Assembly: GCA_963717125.1 (NCBI GenBank)
Contig: CAVQVG010000015.1
Location: 62,001 to 126,000, forward strand
Direction: 5' to 3'
Length of the DNA stretch: 64,000 bases
Origin: RYN-230 sp963717125
Lineage (GTDB): Bacteria > Actinomycetota > Actinomycetes > Streptosporangiales > Streptosporangiaceae
In this document: piece by piece, positions 26,019-34,922 of the stretch
Numbering within the stretch: position 1 is the stretch's first letter
Layout of the letters: each line of letters starts with the position of its first letter
The notes under the pieces: generated by a model
Told to the model about the DNA's origin: nothing
What the model saw: only the letters and a program-made list of their open reading frames with translations
Databases searched by the model: none
Position numbers and translations under genes: made by a program

Positions 26019-27017
26019 TCAGGAGCAGGGCTGGAAGGACGCGTGATAGCTGGCCGGCGGATGGCCGATCAGGTACGAGGTACCGGATTGCATCAGGTAC
26101 AGGGTGATCTGCCAGCTCGTGCAGGCGGAGTGGGTGGCGCTGCTGGAGGGCACCTGATGACTGTTGAAGGTGAGCGACGCGGCCGTCTTCCCGCTGGCCG
26201 TGCCGTCCAGCGCGACCAGCGTTTCGTTGGAGTCAGTAGTGGACGCGTAGCCGGCCTGGAACTTCTGCGCGCTCTCACCAGGGTCCGCGCCGGGGGCGAA
26301 CAGGCTGATGTAGGCCGGGTAGTCATGGCTGTCAATAGCTGCGAAGTACCGGCTGACGAACGCCGCGACCGAGCCGGCGGTCTGACCCGACACTCCCGGT
26401 CCGAGGGCGACCTGCGAACCGCCCCCGGCCGTCGTCGCGGCCGGGGTGGACGGCGTCGGTGCGCCGGTCGGGCTGGCCAGCCGGCCGGACGGCGAGGTCG
26501 CGGCCGGTGACCCGGCGCTACCAGCGGACGGCTTGGCGCTGGGCTGCCGCTGGGCGGAAGCGGCGGGCGTGCTGCCGTGCTGGGTGGCGGCATACCAGCC
26601 GCCCAGGCCGGCCAAGACGACCACCACGGCCGCCGCCATCATGGCCCAGGCCGGGATGCGGTGGCGCCCGGGCTCGGGCGGCTCCGGGCCGGACTCTGGA
26701 TCCGGGTAAGGGCCGGGGTAGAGCTCCAGATCACCCGGCCCGAGGTCGCGGCCGGGCGGCGGAGGCGGTGACGGCAGCCGGGAGTACGGGCCGGCCGCGG
26801 GCGCCGGCGGGATGCCGGTGGTGAGGGTCGGCGGCTCGGGGCGTTCCGGCCACCGGGGCGGTGGCGGCGGGGTGGCCGCACGCCGCGGCGGATCCCCGCC
26901 AGGCGCCGGGGTGACTGGGGTGTCCTCGCTGTCGGCCGCGCGCCGCCGCGCTCCGCAGTTCGTGCAGAACTGCATGGTCCCGCCCACCGGGTGGCCGCAT
27001 CGCGTGCAGAAACTCAC
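26019..27017 (-). CDS. Zinc-ribbon membrane protein with extracytoplasmic domain
   Basis: 332 residues from the GTG at 27017. An N-terminal zinc ribbon reads CTRCGHPVGGTMQFCTNCG. A Pro-rich cytoplasmic linker (about 40-125) leads to one membrane helix (MMAAAVVVVLAGLGG, near residue 130), then a Ser/Ala/Pro stalk and a folded outside domain (VAAFVSRYFAAIDSHDYPAYISLF), which looks NTF2/SnoaL-like. The topology suits a sensor or anchor linking an inside zinc-ribbon partner to the cell surface. It lies 34 bp downstream of another zinc-ribbon membrane protein gene, on the same strand. Confidence 0.8.
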   Translation of the reverse strand: MSFCTRCGHPVGGTMQFCTNCGARRRAADSEDTPVTPAPGGDPPRRAATPPPPPRWPERPEPPTLTTGIPPAPAAGPYSRLPSPPPPPGRDLGPGDLELYPGPYPDPESGPEPPEPGRHRIPAWAMMAAAVVVVLAGLGGWYAATQHGSTPAASAQRQPSAKPSAGSAGSPAATSPSGRLASPTGAPTPSTPAATTAGGGSQVALGPGVSGQTAGSVAAFVSRYFAAIDSHDYPAYISLFAPGADPGESAQKFQAGYASTTDSNETLVALDGTASGKTAASLTFNSHQVPSSSATHSACTSWQITLYLMQSGTSYLIGHPPASYHASFQPCS

Positions 27018-27051
27018 TTCGATCCCTCGTGACTGGGCCTGCGCCCGGTTG

Positions 27052-28002
27052 CTAGCTCATCGGGACGCTGGTTTGGCCGCCGAGTAGCTCGGCCTCCGGG
27101 TCGAGCATGCGGATGGCCACGTCAACGCCTTCGAGCATGCAGCCGTGCACCGCACCGACGCTGGCCCGGGTCGATTCGTAGCGGAGCGTCTGATAAATGT
27201 CGTTGCCGCGTCCGCTCCAGTTCTGGATCTGCCGGCCGATCTTCATCATGGCCAGCCGGAACGGGGACATGTAGATCCACAGCGACCAGCCGACGTAGAG
27301 GTCACGGCCGTGCGGGAAGCAGGAGATGTAGCAAGTGAACACACCGCGGCGCAGTTGGAGGTACTGCCGCACGCCTTCGCCTGGGAGCACCAGCCTCTTC
27401 GGCTGGAAACTGTCGTAGGGCGTGGCGTGCCGGTCTACCGCCTGGCGGATGTACTCGAACGCGGTGTTCGCGATCTCGGCGCGGAGCCCGAGCAGGCGGC
27501 TCCACTGCGACAGCAGCGCCGGCACCGGCATAAACAGGTACGCGATGAGCACCGCGATCGCGACCAGCAAACTGACGATGGAGTCCAGGCTGAGAATGGC
27601 CAGGCTCCGGGTTACCGCCGCCACGATGAGCAGGAACAGGAATATCACGATGTTCAGGACCAGGCCGGCCAGAGCGAACAGCGCGCCACGCCGGACCAGT
27701 TGCCAGCCGAACCGTTTGTTCCGCAACGGATCGAAACTCGGCTCGCCGCTCAGGTCGTAATAGCGCAGCCGCTGAGCGGCTACGCTGGCTTCCCGTACTA
27801 TCTCCTCGGGCGGAACCGGCACCGCGGCCGCTGCTTGCCCGGCCACGGGACGCTCATCGATCCGGATCCGCGCCGCACCGTCCGTTAGCGGCGGCCTGGC
27901 CGCCCCATCCTGGCCGCCCATTCCGGCTGGCCGCCCGCAGTTCCCGCAGAATGCATCGTCAGCGTTCAGCGGTAAGCCGCATTCCGGGCACAGTTGTGCC
28001 AT
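27052..28002 (-). CDS. Zinc-ribbon membrane protein, two helices
   Basis: 316 residues from the ATG at 28002. It begins with the zinc ribbon CPECGLPLNADDAFCGNCG, then a linker, and two strong membrane segments near 130-190 (FALAGLVLNIVIFLFLLIVAAV and SIVSLLVAIAVLIAYLFMPV). The C-terminal 130 residues look soluble. No family name is evident. It is the promoter-proximal gene of the pair with the next zinc-ribbon protein. Its place beside SPFH and AIM24 genes with the same type of ribbon suggests a shared complex; this is inference. Confidence 0.8.
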   Translation of the reverse strand: MAQLCPECGLPLNADDAFCGNCGRPAGMGGQDGAARPPLTDGAARIRIDERPVAGQAAAAVPVPPEEIVREASVAAQRLRYYDLSGEPSFDPLRNKRFGWQLVRRGALFALAGLVLNIVIFLFLLIVAAVTRSLAILSLDSIVSLLVAIAVLIAYLFMPVPALLSQWSRLLGLRAEIANTAFEYIRQAVDRHATPYDSFQPKRLVLPGEGVRQYLQLRRGVFTCYISCFPHGRDLYVGWSLWIYMSPFRLAMMKIGRQIQNWSGRGNDIYQTLRYESTRASVGAVHGCMLEGVDVAIRMLDPEAELLGGQTSVPMS

Positions 28003-28125
28003 CTCTGTTCCCCCCTTGATCCCGCCCCTTCGACCGGAGGTTCCCACCCCTCCGGTCAACAGAAAGTATACGAACCACTACGCCAAATGAACAGCACCGA
28101 AATTGGGGGATGCCCGGCCAGGCCG

Positions 28126-28317
28126 TTAGCCGGCCACCGCTCGCCAGTGCGCCGCGACGAACGCCGGGTCGGTGGCCCAGCCGGTCAGCACGACCAGCGC
28201 CGCGGTCAGCAGCGGATCCACGATGAACAGTTCCGGCCCGGTCCCGGTGGTGAACGCCAGCGGCTCGGGCAGCAGGTGGTAGCGCTGCTTGGACAGCGGG
28301 AACGCGCCGGGCAGATG
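28126..28317 (-). pseudogene. C-terminal remnant of an unrecognised gene
   Basis: A 63-codon open frame ends at TAA 28126-28128. A stop codon lies directly upstream, and the frame has no ATG. The text (FPLSKQRYHLLPEPLAFTT, then GPELFIVDPLLTAALVVLTG) reads like the end of a real protein with one hydrophobic segment. It has normal codon use for this genome. It is therefore most likely the tail of a deleted gene. I do not recognise the family. Confidence 0.45.
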
Positions 28318-28353
28318 CTAACTAACCGGGGCAAAGACCCGGCGGAGGCGCGC

Positions 28354-28384
28354 GGGGCCCGCTGGCCACCAGCCAGCGGGCCCC
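28354..28384. terminator. Strong hairpin downstream of the sigma-factor operon
   Basis: A perfect 13-bp stem (28354-28366 with 28372-28384) and a 5-base loop, 70 bp after the stop of the membrane-protein gene. It is likely the operon terminator. Confidence 0.75.
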
Positions 28385-28454
28385 ACCCAGCAGCGATCAG
28401 CCGGTCCCGGTCCCCGGCGCGCCGGCCGCGGTCGGGGACGCCGACGGCGCCGGC

Positions 28455-29330
28455 TTACCCGGCCGGCTGCGGCGGCCCCGGATTCGGCTGGGTCCTGGTC
28501 GGGCCGACGAACAGCAGCACCTGCCCCGGCGCCCACGGCGCCGCGTCGTAGACGAACCAGCGGCCGGGGACCGAGCGCAGGTTCCTGGCGTAGCCCCGGT
28601 GCGCGTAGTTGAACAGCGGGACGCTGACCCCGCGGTGCCGCAGCATGGCTAGCACCTGGGCCACCGTCCGGCCGGTGATCCGCATGCCATGCATGACCTC
28701 ACCGGGCGCGAACGCCGACGCCGTGGACTCATACTGCTCACCCGGCCGGGCCGCCCGGCCGAACACCACCTGCGCCTGGCCGTGAAAGCTGGCCGGCACC
28801 CGGACGCCGACCGGGCAGGCGGCGGTACCGCTGGCCTCGTGGCACTTCCCGCGCGCGGTGATCGGGGTGATGTCGCCGCTCAGGTAGACCACGGTGCCGA
28901 CCAGCGACGGCGACGCCGGCACCAGCTTCAGCGTGATGTGCAGGTGATGCCGGGCGAACTCGGCCCGGTACCGGGCCGAGTCGGCCAGCGGGTCGCGCAC
29001 CAGGACGGTGAGCGCGCCGCCGTGCCGGCTGAACGACAGCGCCTGCGCGGCGGGCGGCCCGACGGTGACCGGCCCCACCCGCTGCCCCGGGCGGCCCAGC
29101 GAGGTAACAACCAGCAACGCGACGGCCAGCGCGGCAGCCAGCGGTATCCCGATCAGCCAGCGGCCTTTTCTTACCGAACGCCCTCCCCCGCGGGCTGCCG
29201 CCAGCCGGTCCGGCGCCGCCCCGGGCGGGCTGGCGGTGATCTGCGCGGCCAGGTCGGCCAGCGTGTCCGGGCGGACCATCCGGGCCGCCTCGGCGTCACT
29301 GACCGGGGAAATCCGGGTGACGGGGTTCAT
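28455..29330 (-). CDS. Single-pass membrane protein, probable ECF partner
   Basis: 291 residues from the ATG at 29330, which overlaps the sigma-factor stop (ATGA). A soluble N-terminal part of about 55 residues (PVSDAEAARMVRPDTLADL) precedes one helix (WLIGIPLAAALAVALLVV). The outside part is about 200 residues with a Cys pair (GKCHEASGTAACPV). Gene order and topology match actinobacterial proteins encoded with ECF factors. It may act as an anti-sigma factor, but it lacks an obvious zinc-binding HxxxCxxC motif. Confidence 0.75.
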   Translation of the reverse strand: MNPVTRISPVSDAEAARMVRPDTLADLAAQITASPPGAAPDRLAAARGGGRSVRKGRWLIGIPLAAALAVALLVVTSLGRPGQRVGPVTVGPPAAQALSFSRHGGALTVLVRDPLADSARYRAEFARHHLHITLKLVPASPSLVGTVVYLSGDITPITARGKCHEASGTAACPVGVRVPASFHGQAQVVFGRAARPGEQYESTASAFAPGEVMHGMRITGRTVAQVLAMLRHRGVSVPLFNYAHRGYARNLRSVPGRWFVYDAAPWAPGQVLLFVGPTRTQPNPGPPQPAG

Positions 29331-29860
29331 GCGAGGTCTCCATTCGGGACGCGGGTGCGGGGCGCGGGCGGGTGGGCGTGACGGTCGGGCGGCTGGGCGT
29401 GACGGTCGGCCAGTTCGCGGGCGAATCGCTTGCGCGCGCGGTGCAGCCGGACGCGGACCGCGTTCCGCGAGCAGTCCAGCACGATCGCGATCTGGCCCGG
29501 GTCGAGCCCCTCCCAGGCGCTGAGCGCGAGCACCTCCCGCTCGGCGGCGGGCAGGCGGCCGAACGCCTGCGCGATCTCGGCCCGTTCGCCGGTGTACTCG
29601 GGTGGCTGGTAGCTCTGCGTCAGGTCGGCGCGCAGCCGGCCGGCCAGCGCGGACCGGCGGCGCTGGCCGCGATGGTGGTTGGCCAGCACCCGCCGGGCCA
29701 CGCCGTACAGCCACAGCCGGGCCGCCGGCTCCGGCGGCAGATCCTCCAGCCGCCGCCAGGCGGTCAGGAAGGTATCGGCGATGACGTCGGCGGCATCGTC
29801 GGGATTCTCGGTCCGGCGCAGCACGTAGCCCAGAACCGGGCCGTGGTACGCGGCGTACAC
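29327..29860 (-). CDS. ECF RNA polymerase sigma factor
   Basis: 177 residues from the GTG at 29860. Region 2 reads YVLRRTENPDDAADVIADTFL, then AWRRLEDLPP and LWLYGVARRVLANHHR. Region 4 reads LPAAEREVLALSAWEGLDPG and LDCSRNAVRVRLHRARKRF. The codons just before the GTG (FEA) continue the usual helix of related proteins, but a stop lies eight codons before it. So the start may be truncated or a frameshift may hide a longer N-terminus. It is coupled to the membrane protein gene. Confidence 0.85.
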   Translation of the reverse strand: MYAAYHGPVLGYVLRRTENPDDAADVIADTFLTAWRRLEDLPPEPAARLWLYGVARRVLANHHRGQRRRSALAGRLRADLTQSYQPPEYTGERAEIAQAFGRLPAAEREVLALSAWEGLDPGQIAIVLDCSRNAVRVRLHRARKRFARELADRHAQPPDRHAHPPAPRTRVPNGDLA

Positions 29861-30069
29861 CGCTTCGAAACGGTGCCTGCGCGCTGATCAGCGTCTGATG
29901 GCGGACTCGGCAAGACGGCTCCCTCCGGGGCTGTGCTCTCCTGTATCAGGCACATGTCCGCCTGCCGCCGAGCATTTCACCGGCCCACTCCGTCCGTGCG
30001 CTGGCTAGCCGCAAATCGGCTGGCCAGCTAGAGTCCTGGTGAATCTGCGATCACTTCGATGGAGCAGGC

Positions 30070-31260
30070 GTGGATTTCGCTGAGACCGCCGAGCACCGCG
30101 ACCTGCGGGCCGCTGTCGCGTCTATAGCCAGGGGCTTTGGCCCGCAGTACTACGCCGGCCACGCTGCGGCGGGCACCCCCTGCGATGAGCTCTGGGCCAA
30201 GCTTGGTGAAGCCGGATTCATCGGTGTGAACATCCCCGAGGCGTACGGCGGCGGGGGCGGCGGGCTCACCGAACTGGCCCTGGTCTGCGAGGAACTCGGC
30301 GCGCAGGGCACGCCCCTGCTGCTGCTGCTCGTCTCGGCGGCCATCTCGGCCGGGGTGATCGCCGAGTTCGGCACCGGCGAGCAGCGCAAGACGTGGCTGC
30401 CCGGGCTGGCCGCCGGCACGACCAAGATGGTGTTCGCGATCACCGAGCCGGACGCCGGCTCGAACACGCACCGGCTGTCCACCACGGCAGTGAAGGGGGA
30501 TGTTGAAGCGGGAATGGGGAGGCGGGCGGGGGGTGGGACCGCGGGCTGGCGGCTGCGCGGCACCAAGTACTACATCTCCGGGGTGGACGAGGCCGAGGCG
30601 GTGCTGGTAGTCGCGCGGACCGGCACCGACCCGCGCGGCGACGCTGAGCTGTCCCTGTTCATCGTGCCCACCGACGCGCCCGGGCTGGACGCTCGCGTGC
30701 TGCCGGTCAACCTGATGCTGCCGGAGAAGCAGTTCACGCTGCACTTCGACGACGTGCCGCTCGGCCCGGGGGCGCTGGTCGGCGACCAGGGCCAGGGCTT
30801 CCGGCAGGTGTTCCACGGGCTCAACCCGGAGCGCATCACCGGCGCGGCCACCTGCGTGGGCATCGCCCGCTTCGTGCTCGCCGCCGCGGCCCGGTACGCC
30901 ACCGAGCGCCAGGTGTGGCAGGCCCCGATCGGCACCCACCAGGGCGTGGCCCACCCGCTGGCCCGGGCCAAGATCGAGACCGAGCTGGCCGGGCTGATGA
31001 TCCGGCAGGCCTGCTGGCAGCACGACCACGGCGAGCCGGCCGGCGAGGCCTCGAACATGGCCAAGTACGCCGCCGCGGAAGCGTCCATCGCCGCGGTGGA
31101 CGCGGCCATGCAGACGCACGGCGGCAACGGTTTCGCCACCGAGTACGGCCTGGTGCCGTACTGGGGTCTGGCCCGGCTGCTCCGGGTGGCCCCAGTGAAC
31201 CGGGAGATGATCCTGAACTTCGTCGCCCAGCACAGCCTGGGCCTGCCCCGGTCGTACTAG
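30070..31260 (+). CDS. Acyl-CoA dehydrogenase
   Basis: 396 residues from the GTG at 30070. Motifs include VFAITEPDAGSNTHR (flavin and substrate loop), GTKYYISGVDEAEAVLVVART, and AMQTHGGNGFATEYGL. The Glu in LNPERITGAA may be the catalytic base at the alternative (isovaleryl/long-chain) position. It should oxidise an acyl-CoA to the enoyl-CoA and pass electrons to ETF. About 18 extra residues (GDVEAGMGRRAGGG) sit in the middle domain, coded by a very G-rich stretch. It is followed by an acyl-CoA ligase 35 bp later. Confidence 0.92.
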   Translation: MDFAETAEHRDLRAAVASIARGFGPQYYAGHAAAGTPCDELWAKLGEAGFIGVNIPEAYGGGGGGLTELALVCEELGAQGTPLLLLLVSAAISAGVIAEFGTGEQRKTWLPGLAAGTTKMVFAITEPDAGSNTHRLSTTAVKGDVEAGMGRRAGGGTAGWRLRGTKYYISGVDEAEAVLVVARTGTDPRGDAELSLFIVPTDAPGLDARVLPVNLMLPEKQFTLHFDDVPLGPGALVGDQGQGFRQVFHGLNPERITGAATCVGIARFVLAAAARYATERQVWQAPIGTHQGVAHPLARAKIETELAGLMIRQACWQHDHGEPAGEASNMAKYAAAEASIAAVDAAMQTHGGNGFATEYGLVPYWGLARLLRVAPVNREMILNFVAQHSLGLPRSY

Positions 31261-31295
31261 AGCCGGCCGCAGGGGCGTTAAGAAAGGAATGGGCC

Positions 31296-32885
31296 GTGGA
31301 TCTCGCGCGCAACCTCATCCAGCGGATCAATGTGGGCGACACGCTGACCCGGTCCGCGGCGGCCCGGCCCGGTCAGCTCGCCGTGGTGGACGGCAGCCGG
31401 CGGTGGACCTACGCGGAGTTCAACGGCTGGGTGAACCAGATCGCGCACGGACTGGCCGGCCGCGGCTACACGCGGGGCGACGCGCTGGGCCTGGCCTCGG
31501 TCAACAGCGCGGAGTTCCTCGCCATCTACTACGCCTGCGCCAAGCTGGGCCTGGTCTGCGTGCCGGTCAACCTGGGCTGGCGGCCGGACGAGGTGGCCTA
31601 CGTGCTGGACCACTCCGGCGCGCGCGGCCTGGCGGTGGAAACTCAGCTGGTGACCCAGGTCCGCGACGCGGTGGTCAAGGTGGCCGCGGTGGCGGACGTG
31701 GTCGTGCTGCCCGGCACCGGCGCCAGCTACCAGGCCGAGCCCGCCGACCGGGCCTGGACGACGCTGGCCGACGTGGCCGCGTCGCCGGGCACGCTGGCCG
31801 AGCCCGAGTTCTTCGTGACTGACCGGGACCCGATCAGCTACCTCTATACCTCCGGCACCACCTCGTTCCCCAAGGGCGTGGTGGCCAGCCACGTGGCCAT
31901 CTACCTGGAATCCATGGGCAGCGCCCTGGACTCGCAGTGGAACCACACCGACCGGTTCGCCGCCATGATGCCGATGTTCCACACCGCTCAGCTGAACGCG
32001 TTCTGCACGCCGGCGCTCATGGTTGGCGCGACCGTCTACGTGCTGCGCGGTTTCGACCCGGCGGCCCTGCTGAATCTGATCGAGGCCGAGCGGATCACCC
32101 AGGTGTTCGGGCTGCCGATGATGTACCGGGCGACGCTCGATCACCCGTCGTTCCCGGACCGCGAGCTGGCCAGCCTGCGCCGCTGCGTGTACGCCATGGC
32201 ACCGATGCCGGACCAGCTGATCCGGCGCTGCCTCGACGGCTTCGGCTGCGATTTCGCGCTGCTGTTCGGGCAGACCGAGATGAGCCCGGTCACCACCTTG
32301 TTCCGGCCGGAGCACCAGCTCTCGCACCTCGGCGCGGTCGGCACGCCGATCACCGGGGTGCAGGTGGCGATCATGGGCCCGGACGGCGAACTGCTGCCCC
32401 AGGGCGAGCAGGGCGAGATCGTCTACCGCGGCCCCAGCACCATGACCGAATATCTGCATAACGCCAGTGCCACCGACTCGGCCTTCGCACACGGCTGGTT
32501 TCACTCCGGGGATGTGGGCTGGTTCGGCCCGGATGGGGTGCTCTGGTTCGCGGACCGGTACAAGGATGTGATCAAGACCGGCGGGGAGAACGTGGCCTCG
32601 ATCGAAGTGGAGAAGGCGGTGTACGCCGCGGACCCGCGGGTGGCCGAGGCCGTGGTGGTCGGGCTGCCACACGAGCGGTGGAGCGAGGCGATCACCGCCG
32701 TAGTCGTGCCCCAGGCCGGTGCGGCGATCGACCCGGCGCAGCTGCTCGGTGCGCTGCGCGGCCGGCTGGACGGCTACAAGGTGCCCAAGGCGGTGATCGT
32801 GGTGGACGAGCTGCCCAAGACGTCCACCGGCAAGATCCAGAAGAACGTGGTCCGGGATCAGCACGCGGCGCACTACGAGACCTGA
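31296..32885 (+). CDS. Acyl-CoA synthetase (ANL superfamily)
   Basis: 529 residues from the GTG at 31296 with ribosome site agaaagga. Core motifs: YLYTSGTTSFPKG (P-loop), LLFGQTEMSPVTTL, HSGDVGWFGPDG and RYKDVIKTGGENV, with the adenylation Lys in PKTSTGKIQKNV. It activates a carboxylic acid to acyl-AMP and then acyl-CoA. With the preceding dehydrogenase it forms a two-step fatty or branched acid degradation operon. The specific acid is not predictable. Confidence 0.93.
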   Translation: MDLARNLIQRINVGDTLTRSAAARPGQLAVVDGSRRWTYAEFNGWVNQIAHGLAGRGYTRGDALGLASVNSAEFLAIYYACAKLGLVCVPVNLGWRPDEVAYVLDHSGARGLAVETQLVTQVRDAVVKVAAVADVVVLPGTGASYQAEPADRAWTTLADVAASPGTLAEPEFFVTDRDPISYLYTSGTTSFPKGVVASHVAIYLESMGSALDSQWNHTDRFAAMMPMFHTAQLNAFCTPALMVGATVYVLRGFDPAALLNLIEAERITQVFGLPMMYRATLDHPSFPDRELASLRRCVYAMAPMPDQLIRRCLDGFGCDFALLFGQTEMSPVTTLFRPEHQLSHLGAVGTPITGVQVAIMGPDGELLPQGEQGEIVYRGPSTMTEYLHNASATDSAFAHGWFHSGDVGWFGPDGVLWFADRYKDVIKTGGENVASIEVEKAVYAADPRVAEAVVVGLPHERWSEAITAVVVPQAGAAIDPAQLLGALRGRLDGYKVPKAVIVVDELPKTSTGKIQKNVVRDQHAAHYET

Positions 32886-32899
32886 CCGGGCGCGTCTGG

Positions 32900-33832
32900 C
32901 TACTTCTTCGGCCGGTACTTGAGCCGCCGCCGGGCCTGCTCGCTCCGGCCGCTGCGCTCGTTGTCCGCGGCTACGTTCCTGGCCTGCTGCAGGTCGGCCG
33001 CCGTCAGCAGGCCGTGCCGGAACAGGAACTCGGCCAGCTCGCGCTGGTGCCCGGCCTCCTTCCAGATGAGGCCCTGGAGCAGCTTCTTGTAGTCGGACAC
33101 CGCCCCTTCACCGCTCAGGTCCAGCGCGACGACCACGTCCATCATCGGCACCGGCTGCGGGGCGGGCCGGCCCAGGATGTACTCCTGGTAGTGGAAGGCC
33201 ATGGCCATCCGGGCGGCCGCGTTGCGCTGCAGGTAGGTCTGCACCCGCTGGGCGGCGTCCGGCCGCGGCGGGCTGCCCCGGCGGACCAGCGTGCTGTTGG
33301 ACGGCACCGGTTTCTCCACCGTGACCGGCTGCTCGTCCTGGCCCGGTTCGGCCGGTTCCTCGCTGCCCGGCGCGGCCAGTTCCAGCCGCAGCGGCAGTAC
33401 CCAGTTTCCGATGCTGACCAGCCAGATCCCGGCCTCGAGCACGACCGGCAGGGTTTCGTAGTGCAGCGCGGGCGCGACCGGCAGGATGTGCCGCGCCGCC
33501 TGCTGCACACCCCGCGCGTCCAGCGGCGGCGCCGCCCCAGCCGGCGTTGCGGCAGGGTGCGCCGCCAGGTAGACCGGATAGCTGCTATCCCGGCTGAACA
33601 GCTCCCACCGGTGATGCACATAGCGCAGCCCGGCGCAGCGGGGTGAGCGGTGCAGGGTCAGGTCCTCGTTGCCGCTGAGCAGCGCCCGGTCCAGCCAGGT
33701 GATCTCGTCCCGCGGGCAGCGCACCCAGTCGCCACCGGCCGCCGGCCGGATGAAAAGCTGGCCGCGGCCCGGCGACGGCTGGCTCAGCCGATCTCTACCC
33801 GGGACTGCGGCGCGTCCTGACTCTGGCCCCAC
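32900..33832 (-). CDS. Unrecognised companion of the FHA protein
   Basis: 310 residues if the GTG at 33832 is the start; it would overlap the FHA gene end by about 50 bp. Other starts are possible. The N-terminal half contains WVRCPRDEITWLDRALLSG and LRYVHHRWELFSRDSSYPVY, which could be a domain that binds FHA or a sensor fold. The C-terminus is helical and basic (KLLQGLIWKEAGHQRELAEF). It has no membrane segment. Coupling to the FHA gene implies shared signalling. I do not know the family. Confidence 0.6.
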   Translation of the reverse strand: MGPESGRAAVPGRDRLSQPSPGRGQLFIRPAAGGDWVRCPRDEITWLDRALLSGNEDLTLHRSPRCAGLRYVHHRWELFSRDSSYPVYLAAHPAATPAGAAPPLDARGVQQAARHILPVAPALHYETLPVVLEAGIWLVSIGNWVLPLRLELAAPGSEEPAEPGQDEQPVTVEKPVPSNSTLVRRGSPPRPDAAQRVQTYLQRNAAARMAMAFHYQEYILGRPAPQPVPMMDVVVALDLSGEGAVSDYKKLLQGLIWKEAGHQRELAEFLFRHGLLTAADLQQARNVAADNERSGRSEQARRRLKYRPKK

Positions 33833-34922
33833 TGAATCGAGTCGCCGTCGTGCAGCGGGTGCTCCCCGGCTAGCGGGCTGCCGTTCAGGACCAGGCCGTT
33901 CAGACCCAGGTTGGCTATCCACCACTGCCCGTCAGAGTACGTGAATCTGGCGTGCTCCCTGGAGACGGTGGGCACATCGGGCAGCGCGAGTTCCACCGCG
34001 CCGCGCCCCGCCCGCGACCCGGACGTCCGGGTCTGCGACACATACTCCCCGGTGCGCAAGCGCAGCAGCGGGATCGGGCTGCGCACCGGCTCCGCCACCG
34101 TGGCCAGGCTCCCGGTGGGCACCGCCGGCGCCACCTGCGCGGCGGCGGTGATTCCGTCGTGCGCGAACGGCCACTCCCCGGCGACCCGGTTGACCTGCGG
34201 CCGGTCGCTGACCGCCTGGGGCCGGTCGCTGACCGGGGGACGGTCGCTGACCGCCTGGGGCCGGTCGCTGACCTCGGGACGGTCGCTGACCGGGGGACGG
34301 TCGCTGGCCGGGGGACGGAAGGCAGACCGCGGCTCGGCGCCCAGCGGCCGGCCCTGCCGGAGCAGGAACCGGCCCGGCGGCACGGCCGGGTCGCAGATCA
34401 CGCTGACCTCGGGCGGCCCGTACCCGGCGAACCGGGCCTGGTGCTCGGTGACCTGCTCGGCGTAGACCTCAGCCGCGCTGGCGCCGACCAGGCCGATGTC
34501 CATCCGCTCGGCCAGCGACTCGTAGTCGCGCTCGTTCAGCCGCAGCTCGACCGAGTTCGGCGCGAGCACCGCCCCGCTGGGCGTGACCACGAACACCTCG
34601 GGCAGGTGACGCAGGGCCAGCTGGAGCACTTCCTGCCCGTCCCGCCAGGGCCGGTGGCCGCGCCGCGGATCCAGGGATGGTCCCGGGTGATGCCGAGCAG
34701 GCGCAGCGCGGCCACGAACCCGGCGCCGATGGCCGCGAGCAGCAACAGCAGCGCGGTCGCCCCGGTGAGGGATCCGGTGATGATGTACAGCAGCACCCAG
34801 CCGCCCGCCACGCTGCCGCCGATCACCCACCGGCGGCGACTCCGCCCGGGCACGCGGGTCAGGGGCGAGCGCCCGGCCGGACCACGGGGCGGGCGGCGCG
34901 CGTCCTCCATGCGGTCAGTCAT
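33784..34922 (-). pseudogene. Membrane-anchored FHA-domain protein, one frameshift
   Basis: The frame from ATG 34922 encodes two membrane helices (VIGGSVAGGWVLLYIITG and TGATALLLLLAAIGAGFVAAL) up to HPWIRG near 34665. The rest is in another frame: a FhaA-like region (LPEVFVVTPSGAVLAPNSVE), a Ser-Asp-Arg-Pro repeat, and a C-terminal FHA domain (VPTVSREHARF, then NGLVLNGSPLAGEHPLHDGD). One base added in the G/C run at 34651-34668 restores a 379-residue protein. FHA domains bind phosphothreonine, so a Ser/Thr kinase pathway partner is likely. No kinase is encoded here. Confidence 0.75.
34201..34315 (-). repeat. Degenerate tandem repeat in the FHA gene linker
   Basis: About seven copies of a ggtcgctgacc element encode repeated VSDRP units between the FhaA-like and FHA parts of the protein. 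Confidence 0.7.

Noticed and set aside
21698..28002. Tellurite-resistance or phage-tail system
   Set aside because: No TerD/TerC, sheath or baseplate proteins are present. The virion-core name of the SPFH family is historical.
30028..31233. Minus-strand frame opposite the acyl-CoA dehydrogenase
   Set aside because: Arises from GC-rich third positions; the plus strand carries the full enzyme motifs.
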